Below are positions 9,147 to 17,193 of a stretch of 64,000 nucleotides of DNA, piece by piece. How positions within the stretch are numbered: the first letter of the stretch is position 1; each line of letters begins with the position of its first letter. The position numbers and the translations under genes are program-made. Location: positions 1,612,001 through 1,676,000 of the forward strand of contig NZ_CP013650.1 in NCBI RefSeq assembly GCF_001466725.1, given 5' to 3'. Under the pieces are notes generated by a model that saw nothing but the letters and a program-made list of their open reading frames with translations, did no database searches and was not told where the DNA came from. Source of the DNA: Lacimicrobium alkaliphilum. GTDB lineage: Bacteria > Pseudomonadota > Gammaproteobacteria > Enterobacterales > Alteromonadaceae.

Positions 9147-10211
9147 ATGCAGAACAAGTGGATGATATACGGTGCCAATGGCTATAGCGCGGAGTTAATT
9201 GCCAGAGAAGCAAAAAAACGTGGTATGACACCGGTATTGGCAGGCCGTAATAAAGAGAAGGTTAATGCTCTGGCAAAACAACTTGGACTGGAGGCGGTGA
9301 TTGTCGATCTCTCAGAAGGGCAAAAATTGCGTGAAAGTCTCAAAGACATGACACTGGTGCTGCATTGTGCCGGCCCTTTCTCTGCTACGCACAAACCTAT
9401 GCTGGAGGCCTGTATTGACACCTCCACCCATTATTTTGATATTACCGGCGAGATTGCGGTGTTTGAACATGCCCATAGTGCTGAGGTGAGCCAGCGCGCC
9501 AAAGAGGCAGGCATAATGGTTTGCCCCGGTGTGGGTTTTGATGTGGTACCAACAGACTGCCTGGCGGCAAAACTGAAACAGGCGCTGCCTGGTGCGACGC
9601 ATCTTGAGCTGGCGTATAAGGCTGCCAAACATCTTAGTCCGGGCACCGCAAAAACCTCTGTCGAGAGTATGGGAGGGCTATGTCAGGTTCGTGAGAATGG
9701 CAGCATTAAAGGTATTTACTCTAAAACCCGGCAGATCGATTTTGGTGAAGGCGAGCGCCTGGCCATGACCATTCCCTGGGGGGATGTCAGTACGGCTTAT
9801 CACAGTACCGGCATAGAAAATGTGGCGGTGTATGTGCCCGTGCATCCCAAAACGGTGGCAAAGATGCACAAAATCCAGAAATGGCGCTGGTTCTATGGTT
9901 TGTCTTTTGTGCAGAATATGACTAAAAAGCAAATCGAAAAGAAGATCTCCGGTCCGGACGAAAACCTGCGTCAGGCCAGCCCGACCTACCTTTGGGGGCA
10001 GGTATGGGATGAGCAGGGCAATAAGCGTACCGCCCGTTTTACCACGCCTAACGGTTACGACCTGACTATTACGGCGCCTCTGGCGATGGTCAGTGCGGTG
10101 ATAAATGGCGAAGTAAGCGCCACAGGCAGTATTACGCCATCACAGTTAATGGGCGAGGACTTTGTCTGGAGCCTGCCAGAGGTTACCCCTCTGGAGTGGG
10201 TAGATGCCTAG
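9147..10211 (+). CDS. Saccharopine dehydrogenase-like NAD(P)-binding oxidoreductase
   Basis: 354 aa from ATG 9147. A TTG-initiated extension to 9084 is possible but lacks a good RBS, whereas ATG 9147 follows a GACGGAG. The N-terminal Rossmann motif is IYGANGYSAELIA with LAGRNKEK after strand 2, as in saccharopine dehydrogenase-like/trans-acting enoyl reductase proteins. The HCAGPFS and ICPGVGFDVVPTDCLA-type motifs (here VCPGVGFDVVPTD) are typical of the group. Members reduce diverse substrates, and true lysine-pathway saccharopine dehydrogenase is unlikely here. It has no operon partner. Substrate unknown. Confidence 0.8.
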   Translation: MQNKWMIYGANGYSAELIAREAKKRGMTPVLAGRNKEKVNALAKQLGLEAVIVDLSEGQKLRESLKDMTLVLHCAGPFSATHKPMLEACIDTSTHYFDITGEIAVFEHAHSAEVSQRAKEAGIMVCPGVGFDVVPTDCLAAKLKQALPGATHLELAYKAAKHLSPGTAKTSVESMGGLCQVRENGSIKGIYSKTRQIDFGEGERLAMTIPWGDVSTAYHSTGIENVAVYVPVHPKTVAKMHKIQKWRWFYGLSFVQNMTKKQIEKKISGPDENLRQASPTYLWGQVWDEQGNKRTARFTTPNGYDLTITAPLAMVSAVINGEVSATGSITPSQLMGEDFVWSLPEVTPLEWVDA

Positions 10212-10280
10212 TCTGAGAAAAATGGTATACCAGGCGCATCGGGTGCGCCTGGGTTTATCACCTGATTTCTAATCTGTTAT

Positions 10281-10865
10281 TCAGGTCAACTCGGCGTGGT
10301 TGTGGATGATATTGAAAATATCTTTAAAGCTATGGGCTGTGATATTCGTATTCTGAGGGATTTTCATTGCCCTCAGAATTTCCCGAATACAGATGACCCC
10401 GCACAGTTGATCCTGCTCATCCACAACCATCGCAAACTCTTCATCCAATTGTTGCATGGTATGGAGTAGTTCACCGACTGTGGCTGACTCTAATTCCTGG
10501 TATCGGATACCCTTTAACTTTTCTCTGGGAATCATCATGTCTTCGGCGTTGAGCTCAGTTCTTCTGAGGCCTTTGCATTCGCAGGTGATCAAAACCTTGC
10601 GGCTACAGAGATCGGCATAGCTGATTAACCCTATGATCCCTGAAGGACTTTGACTCACCAAAGCGTACTTGCTCTGGTTTTTCTGCATGCGGAAAACAAC
10701 GTCATCGATTCCGGCATATTTATCCACGATCAGGGGGGAAGCCCCGCAGAAGGTGTTGAGTAAAGAAGATACCGGGCTTTGTAAGTCCAGCACGGGGGTA
10801 GTATGTTCTGTGCAGTATTGACCAATCTTATCCAGACCCAGCGTTTTCAATTTTTTATACAGCAT
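10281..10865 (-). CDS. CBS-pair domain protein
   Basis: 194 aa, soluble. Two CBS motifs are visible: about 25-95 (hydrophobic core YALVSQSPSGIIGLISYADL) and about 107-170 (MMIPREKL, then FAMVVDEQDQLCGVICIREIL). CBS pairs bind adenine nucleotides and gate a partner activity, but there is no attached catalytic or transporter domain. It faces the preceding oxidoreductase convergently. Its partner is unknown. Confidence 0.75.
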   Translation of the reverse strand: MLYKKLKTLGLDKIGQYCTEHTTPVLDLQSPVSSLLNTFCGASPLIVDKYAGIDDVVFRMQKNQSKYALVSQSPSGIIGLISYADLCSRKVLITCECKGLRRTELNAEDMMIPREKLKGIRYQELESATVGELLHTMQQLDEEFAMVVDEQDQLCGVICIREILRAMKIPQNTNITAHSFKDIFNIIHNHAELT

Positions 10866-10949
10866 TTGTTGTCTCCAACCAATTCAAGCAGCGTATCCCG
10901 GGCAGTCCGACAGGCAGAGAGTGGCGGTCCCCCCGGGGGTAATTAGTAC

Positions 10950-11276
10950 TTATCTGTGACGCTGCGGTGGTGGAGCCCTGGGCTGATAGCCAGGAATATC
11001 ATGCTGTTGATGGGAAGTCTGTGCGACAGATATCTGCCAGAAACTGTCAAAACAGGGAGGATCTGTGTTGAAGCTGACATTGATATCATCAGTGTCAGGC
11101 TCTTCTTCAGCCCATGTAAGGTGGCTTTGCACCGGATCCTGCTGCAGTGCTTTGCTGGCATCGGCTAATCCGCTGCTATTGACCGGCTCAACATATAACA
11201 GGCATACCCAGGCACTGAGGCTTAATAAGAGCCATTGAGGGATCCGACTGCGGTGTTGGGTCTGTTGCTGCATCAT
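10950..11276 (-). CDS. Small membrane-anchored hypothetical protein
   Basis: 108 aa. Residues about 14-30 form a hydrophobic N-terminal helix (WLLLSLSAWVCLLYV), a signal anchor or signal peptide. The rest is polar, with an acidic stretch (EEEPDTDD) and a Pro/Arg/His-rich tail (PRAPPPQRHR). No Shine-Dalgarno is evident before the double ATG. I recognise no family. A shorter frame overlaps it in another phase, so the reading is tentative. Confidence 0.45.
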   Translation of the reverse strand: MMQQQTQHRSRIPQWLLLSLSAWVCLLYVEPVNSSGLADASKALQQDPVQSHLTWAEEEPDTDDINVSFNTDPPCFDSFWQISVAQTSHQQHDIPGYQPRAPPPQRHR

Positions 11277-11389
11277 GCCGACGAAATCTGCGGTGTTATT
11301 GCTAATATGGATATGGCGGTGAAAAATACAAGCCCTGACAAGTTATAAAGCACAGAGATTAGGGTGATTTACAGTTTTAGTGAACGCCG

Positions 11390-12136
11390 TCACTGCCAGT
11401 TAATCAGGGCTCGTACACCCAGGCCCAGCAGAATAGTCATGGTGGTGCTGAGCAGGGTACCAAGCATCACATACTCGGTAAGCTGACGATCCTGTTGCCG
11501 GGTGAGATCACCGAAGCGAAATATGGACTTGGCCGCCAGTAAAAAGCCAATGCCTGCATATTGTTCTAACAAAACAAAAGTCAGGATCAATGTTCTTTCA
11601 ATCAGGCCAATAACGTGGCCGGCACTGGGCAGACTGCTGTCGCTTTCGGTATGCCACTTCTTCAGTGCCATGGCAATCATGAAGGAAAACGGACGCAGAA
11701 CAATCAGATAAGCGCTTAACAGCAGCAGCGTGTTGAGGTTGAGCAGGTGTTGCCAGAAGTATTCTGTAAGCTGCCAGGCCTGAGATGTCTGCAGCCATAT
11801 CCATATCAGCACCAGCAGGTGCAAGATCTGATCGAGCACAAAAAAATACAGATTTCTTGGACAGTAGGATTTTATCAGGTCGATGGCGTAGTGGCTCAAC
11901 CCCAGCACGATTGCCAATATTAACGGCTGAGTCAGAGTAAAACCCCAGCCATACCAGGTTTGCCAGCATACCAGTATCAGCAGAGATAAAGATGCGTGCA
12001 GCAGCCCATGATAAATCAGCTTTATCGAGCGGTAATGGCATTGCTGTCGATCCTTTATCCAGCTTAGTGGCTGGAAATAGAAGTCCGCCAGCAGGTGACC
12101 AATCAGCAAAGCAACGAGTAACAGTAATTCATCCAT
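11390..12136 (-). CDS. DUF3307 multipass membrane protein
   Basis: 248 aa from the ATG at 12136. Longer versions to 12175 would start inside the upstream gene without benefit. It has about six hydrophobic helices. The N-terminus shows the DUF3307 signature: LIGHLLADFYFQP, then a YHGLLHASLS helix and a GLSHYAIDLIKSY segment. The start codon overlaps the end of the SatD gene (12129-12136), indicating translational coupling. SatD and DUF3307 genes are often paired. The function is unknown. Charged residues inside the helices (His, Asp) hint at transport or catalysis. Confidence 0.8.
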   Translation of the reverse strand: MDELLLLVALLIGHLLADFYFQPLSWIKDRQQCHYRSIKLIYHGLLHASLSLLILVCWQTWYGWGFTLTQPLILAIVLGLSHYAIDLIKSYCPRNLYFFVLDQILHLLVLIWIWLQTSQAWQLTEYFWQHLLNLNTLLLLSAYLIVLRPFSFMIAMALKKWHTESDSSLPSAGHVIGLIERTLILTFVLLEQYAGIGFLLAAKSIFRFGDLTRQQDRQLTEYVMLGTLLSTTMTILLGLGVRALINWQ

Positions 12137-12754
12137 GAAAACACCTTTTAAAGAGTTGTTGGCTGTGCAGAACAAATTCCTGCAACAACTGATAATGACC
12201 CTGATTCAGTAAACGGGTGGCATTGACCCTTGAGCTGTCCAGACGCCGGGCAATGGCCTGATGACTATTATCGGCCAAAGTAAAGTATTCATACAATGCA
12301 CAGGCCTGTCTCTTACTGATTTGGCTGATAAGGGTGTCGGCAAATTGCAATAATAAGGGCATATGAAACTGGTATTGCTGATTCGAACTGTTAATGCTCA
12401 GGCGCTGCTGGGTAGTCATATTGTCCAGCCCCTTACCGGACAGGGTGAAGGCCTCTCCTGTAGCGGTTTTGATATCGGCTCTGGGATTACTGACACTGCC
12501 GAAGCCTGTGCTGATGCGGGCGTCCCACCCATGGCTTATCAGGCCCAGGCGGATAATCAGCATGCCTGATATCGCTCTGTCAGGATCAGGTAGTAATAGC
12601 TGAAAGGCATCCCCCGGAAAATATTATAGCGGCCCTGTGCTGTACTGACTGTGGTAAGCAACTGATTCAGCTGATATAACAGGTTATCATACTGCTCAGA
12701 AGGGATTTTACCTGAATCTATCAGATCCCCTGTGAGTACCGCATATTCGGCCAT
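12129..12754 (-). pseudogene. SatD family protein, frameshifted
   Basis: Two frames join into one SatD-like protein of about 208 aa. The N-terminal part (12754-12557) begins AVLTGDLIDSG, the SatD signature. The C-terminal part (12563-12129) carries a helix-turn-helix-like region (HQAIARRLDSSRVNATRLL). The break is at the C5 tract 12611-12615. One more base would read FRGDAFQLLLPDPDRAISGM and on into the downstream frame without any other change. SatD proteins are associated with acid/stress tolerance in streptococci, and their role in proteobacteria is unclear. The single-base homopolymer loss could be a sequencing error. The gene overlaps DUF3307 by 8 bases. Confidence 0.75.
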
Positions 12755-12787
12755 ATTGTTTTGTCAAAGTGATAAGTGGTCGTATAA

Positions 12788-12837
12788 AAGTAACCCAAAT
12801 AGATTACATTGTAAAATGTAATCTAAAACGGTTACTT
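12788..12837. promoter_or_regulatory. Nested palindrome upstream of satD
   Basis: Inner arms AGATTACATT / AATGTAATCT (12801-12824, 4-base spacer) are enclosed by outer arms AAGTAACC / GGTTACTT (12788-12795 and 12830-12837). It lies 34 bases upstream of the satD start and about 110 bases before the sigma-54 promoter of the divergent PEP-CTERM gene. The symmetry suggests an operator, possibly for SatD autoregulation, or a shared site. It is AT-rich and has no terminator T-run. Confidence 0.5.
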
Positions 12838-12944
12838 CAGTGTTTATCCCCGGCTTGAACAACAGTACTGGATATACAGAATAGAGTGTCGAAATATTTA
12901 ACAAGTGATCGCATTGAACAACATAAGTTATTGATAAATATGGC

Positions 12945-12960
12945 TGGCATGTTATTTGCT
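12945..12960 (+). promoter_or_regulatory. Sigma-54 promoter of PEP-CTERM gene
   Basis: TGGCATGTTATTTGCT matches the sigma-54 consensus TGGCAC-N5-TTGCW at 10 of 11 defined positions, with correct GG-to-GC spacing. The GC of the -12 element is at 12958-12959, which predicts a start near 12971, about 40 bases before the ATG. In exosortase-bearing bacteria the PrsR/PrsK two-component pair with sigma-54 is known to control PEP-CTERM genes, so this site fits. No prsK/prsR is in the window. Confidence 0.7.
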
Positions 12961-13011
12961 TTAGTTTTGGTGACTGTAAAATTGTTTTAAGTCTTAACGA
13001 GGTACTCAAAG

Positions 13012-13623
13012 ATGTCTGTCACCAAATTATGTCGTATGGGATCTGTTTTGGGAATAACCCTTTTGCTTAGCTTTACTGCAAAAGCCACTCTGATTTCTGC
13101 TGATTTTCGTACTGAAGCAAACCTGCCTGACTACCGGAATGGCCTGCCACTGATTTATGAAACCCTTGGTCAGTCCATTGGGGCCGGTGCAGAACTGAAT
13201 AATACCCATTTTGTGCAAAACCCGGATAACTGGAGTGGCGGTGTTGTATGGATGGATTTTGATGCTGCGACCAATATTCTGACCCTTGATTCTCAGGATT
13301 TGTTGGACTTCCAGATTTTTGATGCCTGGATAAGCAATATTGTTTTCTCTCAGCCCGGGCAAAGTATCACAGGCATCAGTTTGCTGAGCGATGACCTTAC
13401 CGATGTAGGAGTTGTTCCCGGTTTGTCTTTTACTGCCGACAGTCTGCATATCAGCTACGATAGTATGCCGGACATTTTTAACTTTACAGGTGGTAGTGCC
13501 ACGTTCCAGATCGAGCTTGGCGAGACAGATGTTGTCGCGGTGCCAGAGCCACTGCCGTTAACCTTGTTGGGCTTAGGCTTAGTCGGGCTCGTGCTGACAC
13601 GCAGAAAGCAGACAGCTAACTGA
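13012..13623 (+). CDS. PEP-CTERM sorting-domain protein
   Basis: 203 aa. The signal peptide is about 1-25 (LLLSFTAKA). The mature part is beta-rich with many Asp/Asn/Ser residues (NNTHFVQNPDNWSGGVVWMDFD), resembling the secreted lectin/ice-binding-like PEP-CTERM proteins, but no domain is certain. The C-terminus has VPEP, a hydrophobic helix rich in Leu/Gly, and the basic end TRRKQ, the exosortase sorting signal. Transcription from the sigma-54 site 52 bases upstream is likely. It ends at a strong terminator shared with the convergent yeaH. It probably acts at the outer surface or in the extracellular matrix. Confidence 0.8.
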   Translation: MSVTKLCRMGSVLGITLLLSFTAKATLISADFRTEANLPDYRNGLPLIYETLGQSIGAGAELNNTHFVQNPDNWSGGVVWMDFDAATNILTLDSQDLLDFQIFDAWISNIVFSQPGQSITGISLLSDDLTDVGVVPGLSFTADSLHISYDSMPDIFNFTGGSATFQIELGETDVVAVPEPLPLTLLGLGLVGLVLTRRKQTAN

Positions 13624-13667
13624 TTGAGGCCCTGATGTTGGCCTGACCTGAGTGCTGTAAAACAGAG

Positions 13668-13699
13668 AAAGCCAGATAGAAACTCTATCTGGCTTTTTT
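13668..13699. terminator. Bidirectional intrinsic terminator
   Basis: Stem GCCAGATAG / CTATCTGGC (13671-13679, 13685-13693) with a 5-base loop, flanked by AAA on the left and six Ts on the right. It serves the PEP-CTERM gene on the plus strand and, less strongly, yeaH on the minus strand. Confidence 0.85.
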
Positions 13700-13720
13700 A
13701 ATGGTCGTCAATAAGCTGTT

Positions 13721-14989
13721 TTACGCTGCCTGTTTTTTGAACAGCTCTCTGAATACCGGGTAGATATCTTCCACATCGCGGATATGCTTTATGGCGAAGT
13801 TATCGAACACACCGGTCAGGCTTTCATATTGGCGCCACAGACTCTGGTGCTGACGCTGGGTAATTTCGATATAGGCGTAGTAGCGCACCACCGGCAGTAG
13901 TTTGTTCACCAGTAGTTCGGTGCACTGTGGTGAGTCATCGGCCCAGTTATCACCATCTGAGGCCTGAGCGGCATAGATATTCCATTCGTTACTGGGATAG
14001 CGAGCCTGAATAATCTCATCCATCAGCTTCAATGCACTGGAGACGATGGTGCCGCCGGTTTCCTGTGAGTAGAAAAATTCGTGTTCATCCACCTCTTTTG
14101 CCTGGGTGTGATGGCGGATATACACCACCTCTACATTTTTGTAGGTGCGGGTCAGAAACAGATAGAGCAGTATATAAAAGCGCTTGGCCATATCCTTAGT
14201 GGCCTGATCCATGGAGCCGGATACATCCATCAGGCAGAACATCACTGCCTTACTGGTGGGCAGAGGACGTTTTTCAAAATTGCGAAAGCGCAGGTCAATG
14301 GCATCCAGAAACGGCACTTTGGCGATACGGGCCTTGAGCTCGGCGATTTCGGCTTCCAGCCGGGTAATGTCCAGTTGATGATCATGTTTATCCTTTTTCA
14401 GGGCTTCAAGCTCTTCTTCCAGCTCACGCAATTGGCGACGTTTACCTCCGGTTAAGGCGATACGCCGGGCCATGGAGCCGCGCAGGGAACGAATAATATC
14501 CAGGTTGCTGGGTACGCCGTCGGTTTTAAAACCGCTTCGATAGGTTTTGTACTCAACCAGTTTGTCCAGTTGCGTCTTTTTCAGGTTGGGCAGGGCCAGA
14601 TCTTCAAACAGCAGATCCAGATATTCGTCTTTGGAAATCTGAAATACGAAGTCGTCTTCCCCTTCGCCGCTGTCTGAGGCTTCACCCTCTCCGCTGCCAC
14701 CGGACTGGCCGCCCAGTGGGCGCTGAATACGATCTCCCTGACTGAACTGATCGTTACCGGGGTGTACCATATCCCGCTCGCCACCCTTACCGGTGTGAAA
14801 TATTGGTTCCCTGATATCCCGGGTGGGAATATTAACACTCTCGCCCGTTTCCACATCAGTGACACTGCGTTTACTGATGGCATCGGAAACCGCCTTTTTT
14901 ATCTGCTGCTTATAGCGGCGGATAAAACGCTGACGGTTGACCGTACTCTTGCCTTTGCTGTTCTCTCTTCTGTCGATAAAGTGCGCCAT
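13721..14989 (-). CDS. yeaH: YeaH/DUF444 (UPF0229) family protein
   Basis: 422 aa. The very basic N-terminus ([21 protein letters not shown]) and the later acidic glycine/serine-rich linker around residues 90-115 are typical of YeaH. Residues about 185-220 form a coiled coil. The C-terminal half is a von Willebrand A-like domain with the MIDAS motif DVSGSM and a later GGTIVSSAL. It follows yeaG by 18 bases, as in enterobacteria, where yeaGH is part of the stationary-phase/nitrogen-starvation response. It probably works with the YeaG kinase. SpoVR, the third usual partner, is not adjacent here. Confidence 0.93.
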   Translation of the reverse strand: MAHFIDRRENSKGKSTVNRQRFIRRYKQQIKKAVSDAISKRSVTDVETGESVNIPTRDIREPIFHTGKGGERDMVHPGNDQFSQGDRIQRPLGGQSGGSGEGEASDSGEGEDDFVFQISKDEYLDLLFEDLALPNLKKTQLDKLVEYKTYRSGFKTDGVPSNLDIIRSLRGSMARRIALTGGKRRQLRELEEELEALKKDKHDHQLDITRLEAEIAELKARIAKVPFLDAIDLRFRNFEKRPLPTSKAVMFCLMDVSGSMDQATKDMAKRFYILLYLFLTRTYKNVEVVYIRHHTQAKEVDEHEFFYSQETGGTIVSSALKLMDEIIQARYPSNEWNIYAAQASDGDNWADDSPQCTELLVNKLLPVVRYYAYIEITQRQHQSLWRQYESLTGVFDNFAIKHIRDVEDIYPVFRELFKKQAA

Positions 14990-15007
14990 ACTGCTCTCCT
15001 GTGCACC

Positions 15008-16930
15008 TTAAGATGACTTGCGAACGCGCAGATACCACTCACATAACAACCTGACCTGTTTTCTGGTATAGCCTTTTTCGGTCATACGTTTGACAAAATC
15101 ATCGTGTTTTTGCTGATCTTCCGCGCTGCTCTTGGCATTAAAGGAAATCACCGGCAGCAAGTCTTCGGTGTTGGAGAACATTTTCTTCTCGATGACGGTG
15201 CGCAATTTCTCATAGCTGGTCCATGCGGGGTTTTTGCCTTTGTTATTGGCTCTGGCACGCAGCACAAAGTTAACGATCTCATTGCGAAAATCTTTGGGGT
15301 TGCTGATCCCTGCGGGCTTTTCTATTTTCTCCAGCTCGGCATTCAGGGCTTCACGGTCAAATAACTGGCCGGTTTCCGGGTCGCGATACTCCTGATCCTG
15401 GATCCAGAAGTCGGCATAAGTGACATAACGGTCAAACAGGTTCTGTCCGTACTCTGAATATGACTCCAGGTAGGCGGTCTGGATCTCTTTGCCGATAAAT
15501 TCCACATATTTGGGGATCAGATAACCTTTGAGAAACTCTTTATAACGCTCGGCAGTTTCAGGCGGAAACTGTTCCCGTTCAATTTGCCGCTCCAGCACAT
15601 AAAACAGGTGTACCGGATTGGCGGCCACTTCCTGCGCATCGAAGTTGAATACCTTTGAGAGGATCTTAAAGGCAAAACGGGTACTTAATCCCTCCATGCC
15701 CTCATCGACACCGGCATAGTCACGGTATTCCTGATAAGACTTGGCTTTGGGATCGGTATCTTTAAGGCTTTCACCGTCATACACCCGCATTTTCGAATAA
15801 ATGCTGGAGTTTTCCGGCTCTTTAAGCCGTGACAGCACAGTGAACTGAGACAGGATCTCCAGTGTGCCGGGGGCACAGGGCGCACCACTGAGCTCACTGT
15901 TTTCAATCAGTTTGCGGTAGATTTTCTGCTCTTCGGTCATACGCAGGCAGTAAGGCACTTTGACGATATAGACCCGGTCCAGGAAGGCCTCGTTGTTGCG
16001 GTTATTGCGAAAACTCATCCACTCAGATTCATTGGAGTGGGCCAGAATAATGCCGTCGAAGGGCAGGGCAGAAAACCCTTCTGTGGGGTTATAGTTTCCT
16101 TCCTGAGTCGCTGTCAGTAATGGGTGCAGCACCTTAATCGGTGCTTTGAACATCTCAACAAATTCCATCAGTCCCTGATTGGCTTTGCACAGAGCGCCGG
16201 AATAGCTGTAGGCGTCAGGATCATTCTGGGCAAACTGCTCCAGTTTGCGGATATCCACTTTACCCACCAAAGATGAGATGTCCTGGTTATTGTCATCACC
16301 GGGCTCGGTTTTGGCGACCGCTACCTGATCCAGTACTGACGGGTGCATTTTTACCACGCGGAACTGCGACACATCGCCGTTGTACTCATGCAGTCGCTTT
16401 CTGGCCCAGGGTGACATAATGGTTTTCAGATAGCGGCCTGGAATGCCGTATTCCTTTTCCAGAATCTCACCGTCTTCGTTGATATCAAACAAACACAGAG
16501 GATGATCGTTGACCGGAGAGCCTTTGATGCAGTAAACCGGCACTTTTTGCATCAGTTCCTTAAGTTTTTCGGCCAGTGAGGATTTACCGCCGCCTACAGG
16601 GCCTAACAAATACAGGATCTGTTTTTTCTCTTCCAGACCCTGAGCGGCATGTTTGAGATAGGAGACAATCTGCTCTATGGACTCCTCCATACCAAAAAAA
16701 TCATCGAAGGCCGGGTAGTGGGAGATAACACGGTTTGAGAAGATGCGGCTGAGGGCTGGATCCTGCGAAGTATCCAGAGTCTGAGGCTCGCCAATTGCCA
16801 GCAACAGACGCTCTGCAGCATTGGCATAGGCCGACTTGTCCTGCTTACACAGCTCGAGAAACTCGCTGATGCTGTACTCTTCTTCCTTGTGGGCTTCGTA
16901 TCGTTGTTGGTAGTGTTCGAAAATACCCAT
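15008..16930 (-). CDS. yeaG: PrkA-family serine protein kinase YeaG
   Basis: 640 aa, matching E. coli YeaG (644 aa). The N-terminal AAA+ part has the Walker A motif GPVGGGKSSLAEKL (110-123). The SHYPAFDDFFGMEE region and the C-terminal PrkA domain (Hanks-like) follow. The protein phosphorylates itself and other proteins, and in enterobacteria it is linked to adaptation to nutrient limitation. It is first in a two-gene operon with yeaH. The upstream 260 bases to recQ hold the promoter. I looked for a sigma-54 site there, as in E. coli, and found none convincing. An AGGTGG-type RBS precedes the ATG. Confidence 0.94.
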   Translation of the reverse strand: MGIFEHYQQRYEAHKEEEYSISEFLELCKQDKSAYANAAERLLLAIGEPQTLDTSQDPALSRIFSNRVISHYPAFDDFFGMEESIEQIVSYLKHAAQGLEEKKQILYLLGPVGGGKSSLAEKLKELMQKVPVYCIKGSPVNDHPLCLFDINEDGEILEKEYGIPGRYLKTIMSPWARKRLHEYNGDVSQFRVVKMHPSVLDQVAVAKTEPGDDNNQDISSLVGKVDIRKLEQFAQNDPDAYSYSGALCKANQGLMEFVEMFKAPIKVLHPLLTATQEGNYNPTEGFSALPFDGIILAHSNESEWMSFRNNRNNEAFLDRVYIVKVPYCLRMTEEQKIYRKLIENSELSGAPCAPGTLEILSQFTVLSRLKEPENSSIYSKMRVYDGESLKDTDPKAKSYQEYRDYAGVDEGMEGLSTRFAFKILSKVFNFDAQEVAANPVHLFYVLERQIEREQFPPETAERYKEFLKGYLIPKYVEFIGKEIQTAYLESYSEYGQNLFDRYVTYADFWIQDQEYRDPETGQLFDREALNAELEKIEKPAGISNPKDFRNEIVNFVLRARANNKGKNPAWTSYEKLRTVIEKKMFSNTEDLLPVISFNAKSSAEDQQKHDDFVKRMTEKGYTRKQVRLLCEWYLRVRKSS

Positions 16931-17193
16931 AAACCACCTCCGGGATAATCACTGGACTTGCTAATAGGAAATAAGGACACCTTTTTAACAGGTTGTCTTT
17001 AAAAGGTTAGACCCTATTTGCCATCTCTGTGTTGCAATTTATCGAATTAGTTTGTGGATAAGACGATTTTCCTGAACAAAAAAATCGCCTGTGTTCAACT
17101 GGATATAGACTGGCAGTGTAAACAGATCAGTTCTGCCATTTTACAGTGCGTTATACTTAGCGGTCATACCGCGGTCACAACTAAGGAAGGATC

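Noticed and set aside
16931-17190. Sigma-54 promoter for yeaG-yeaH, as in E. coli
   Set aside because: A TGGCA is present on the minus strand but no TTGC at the right distance.
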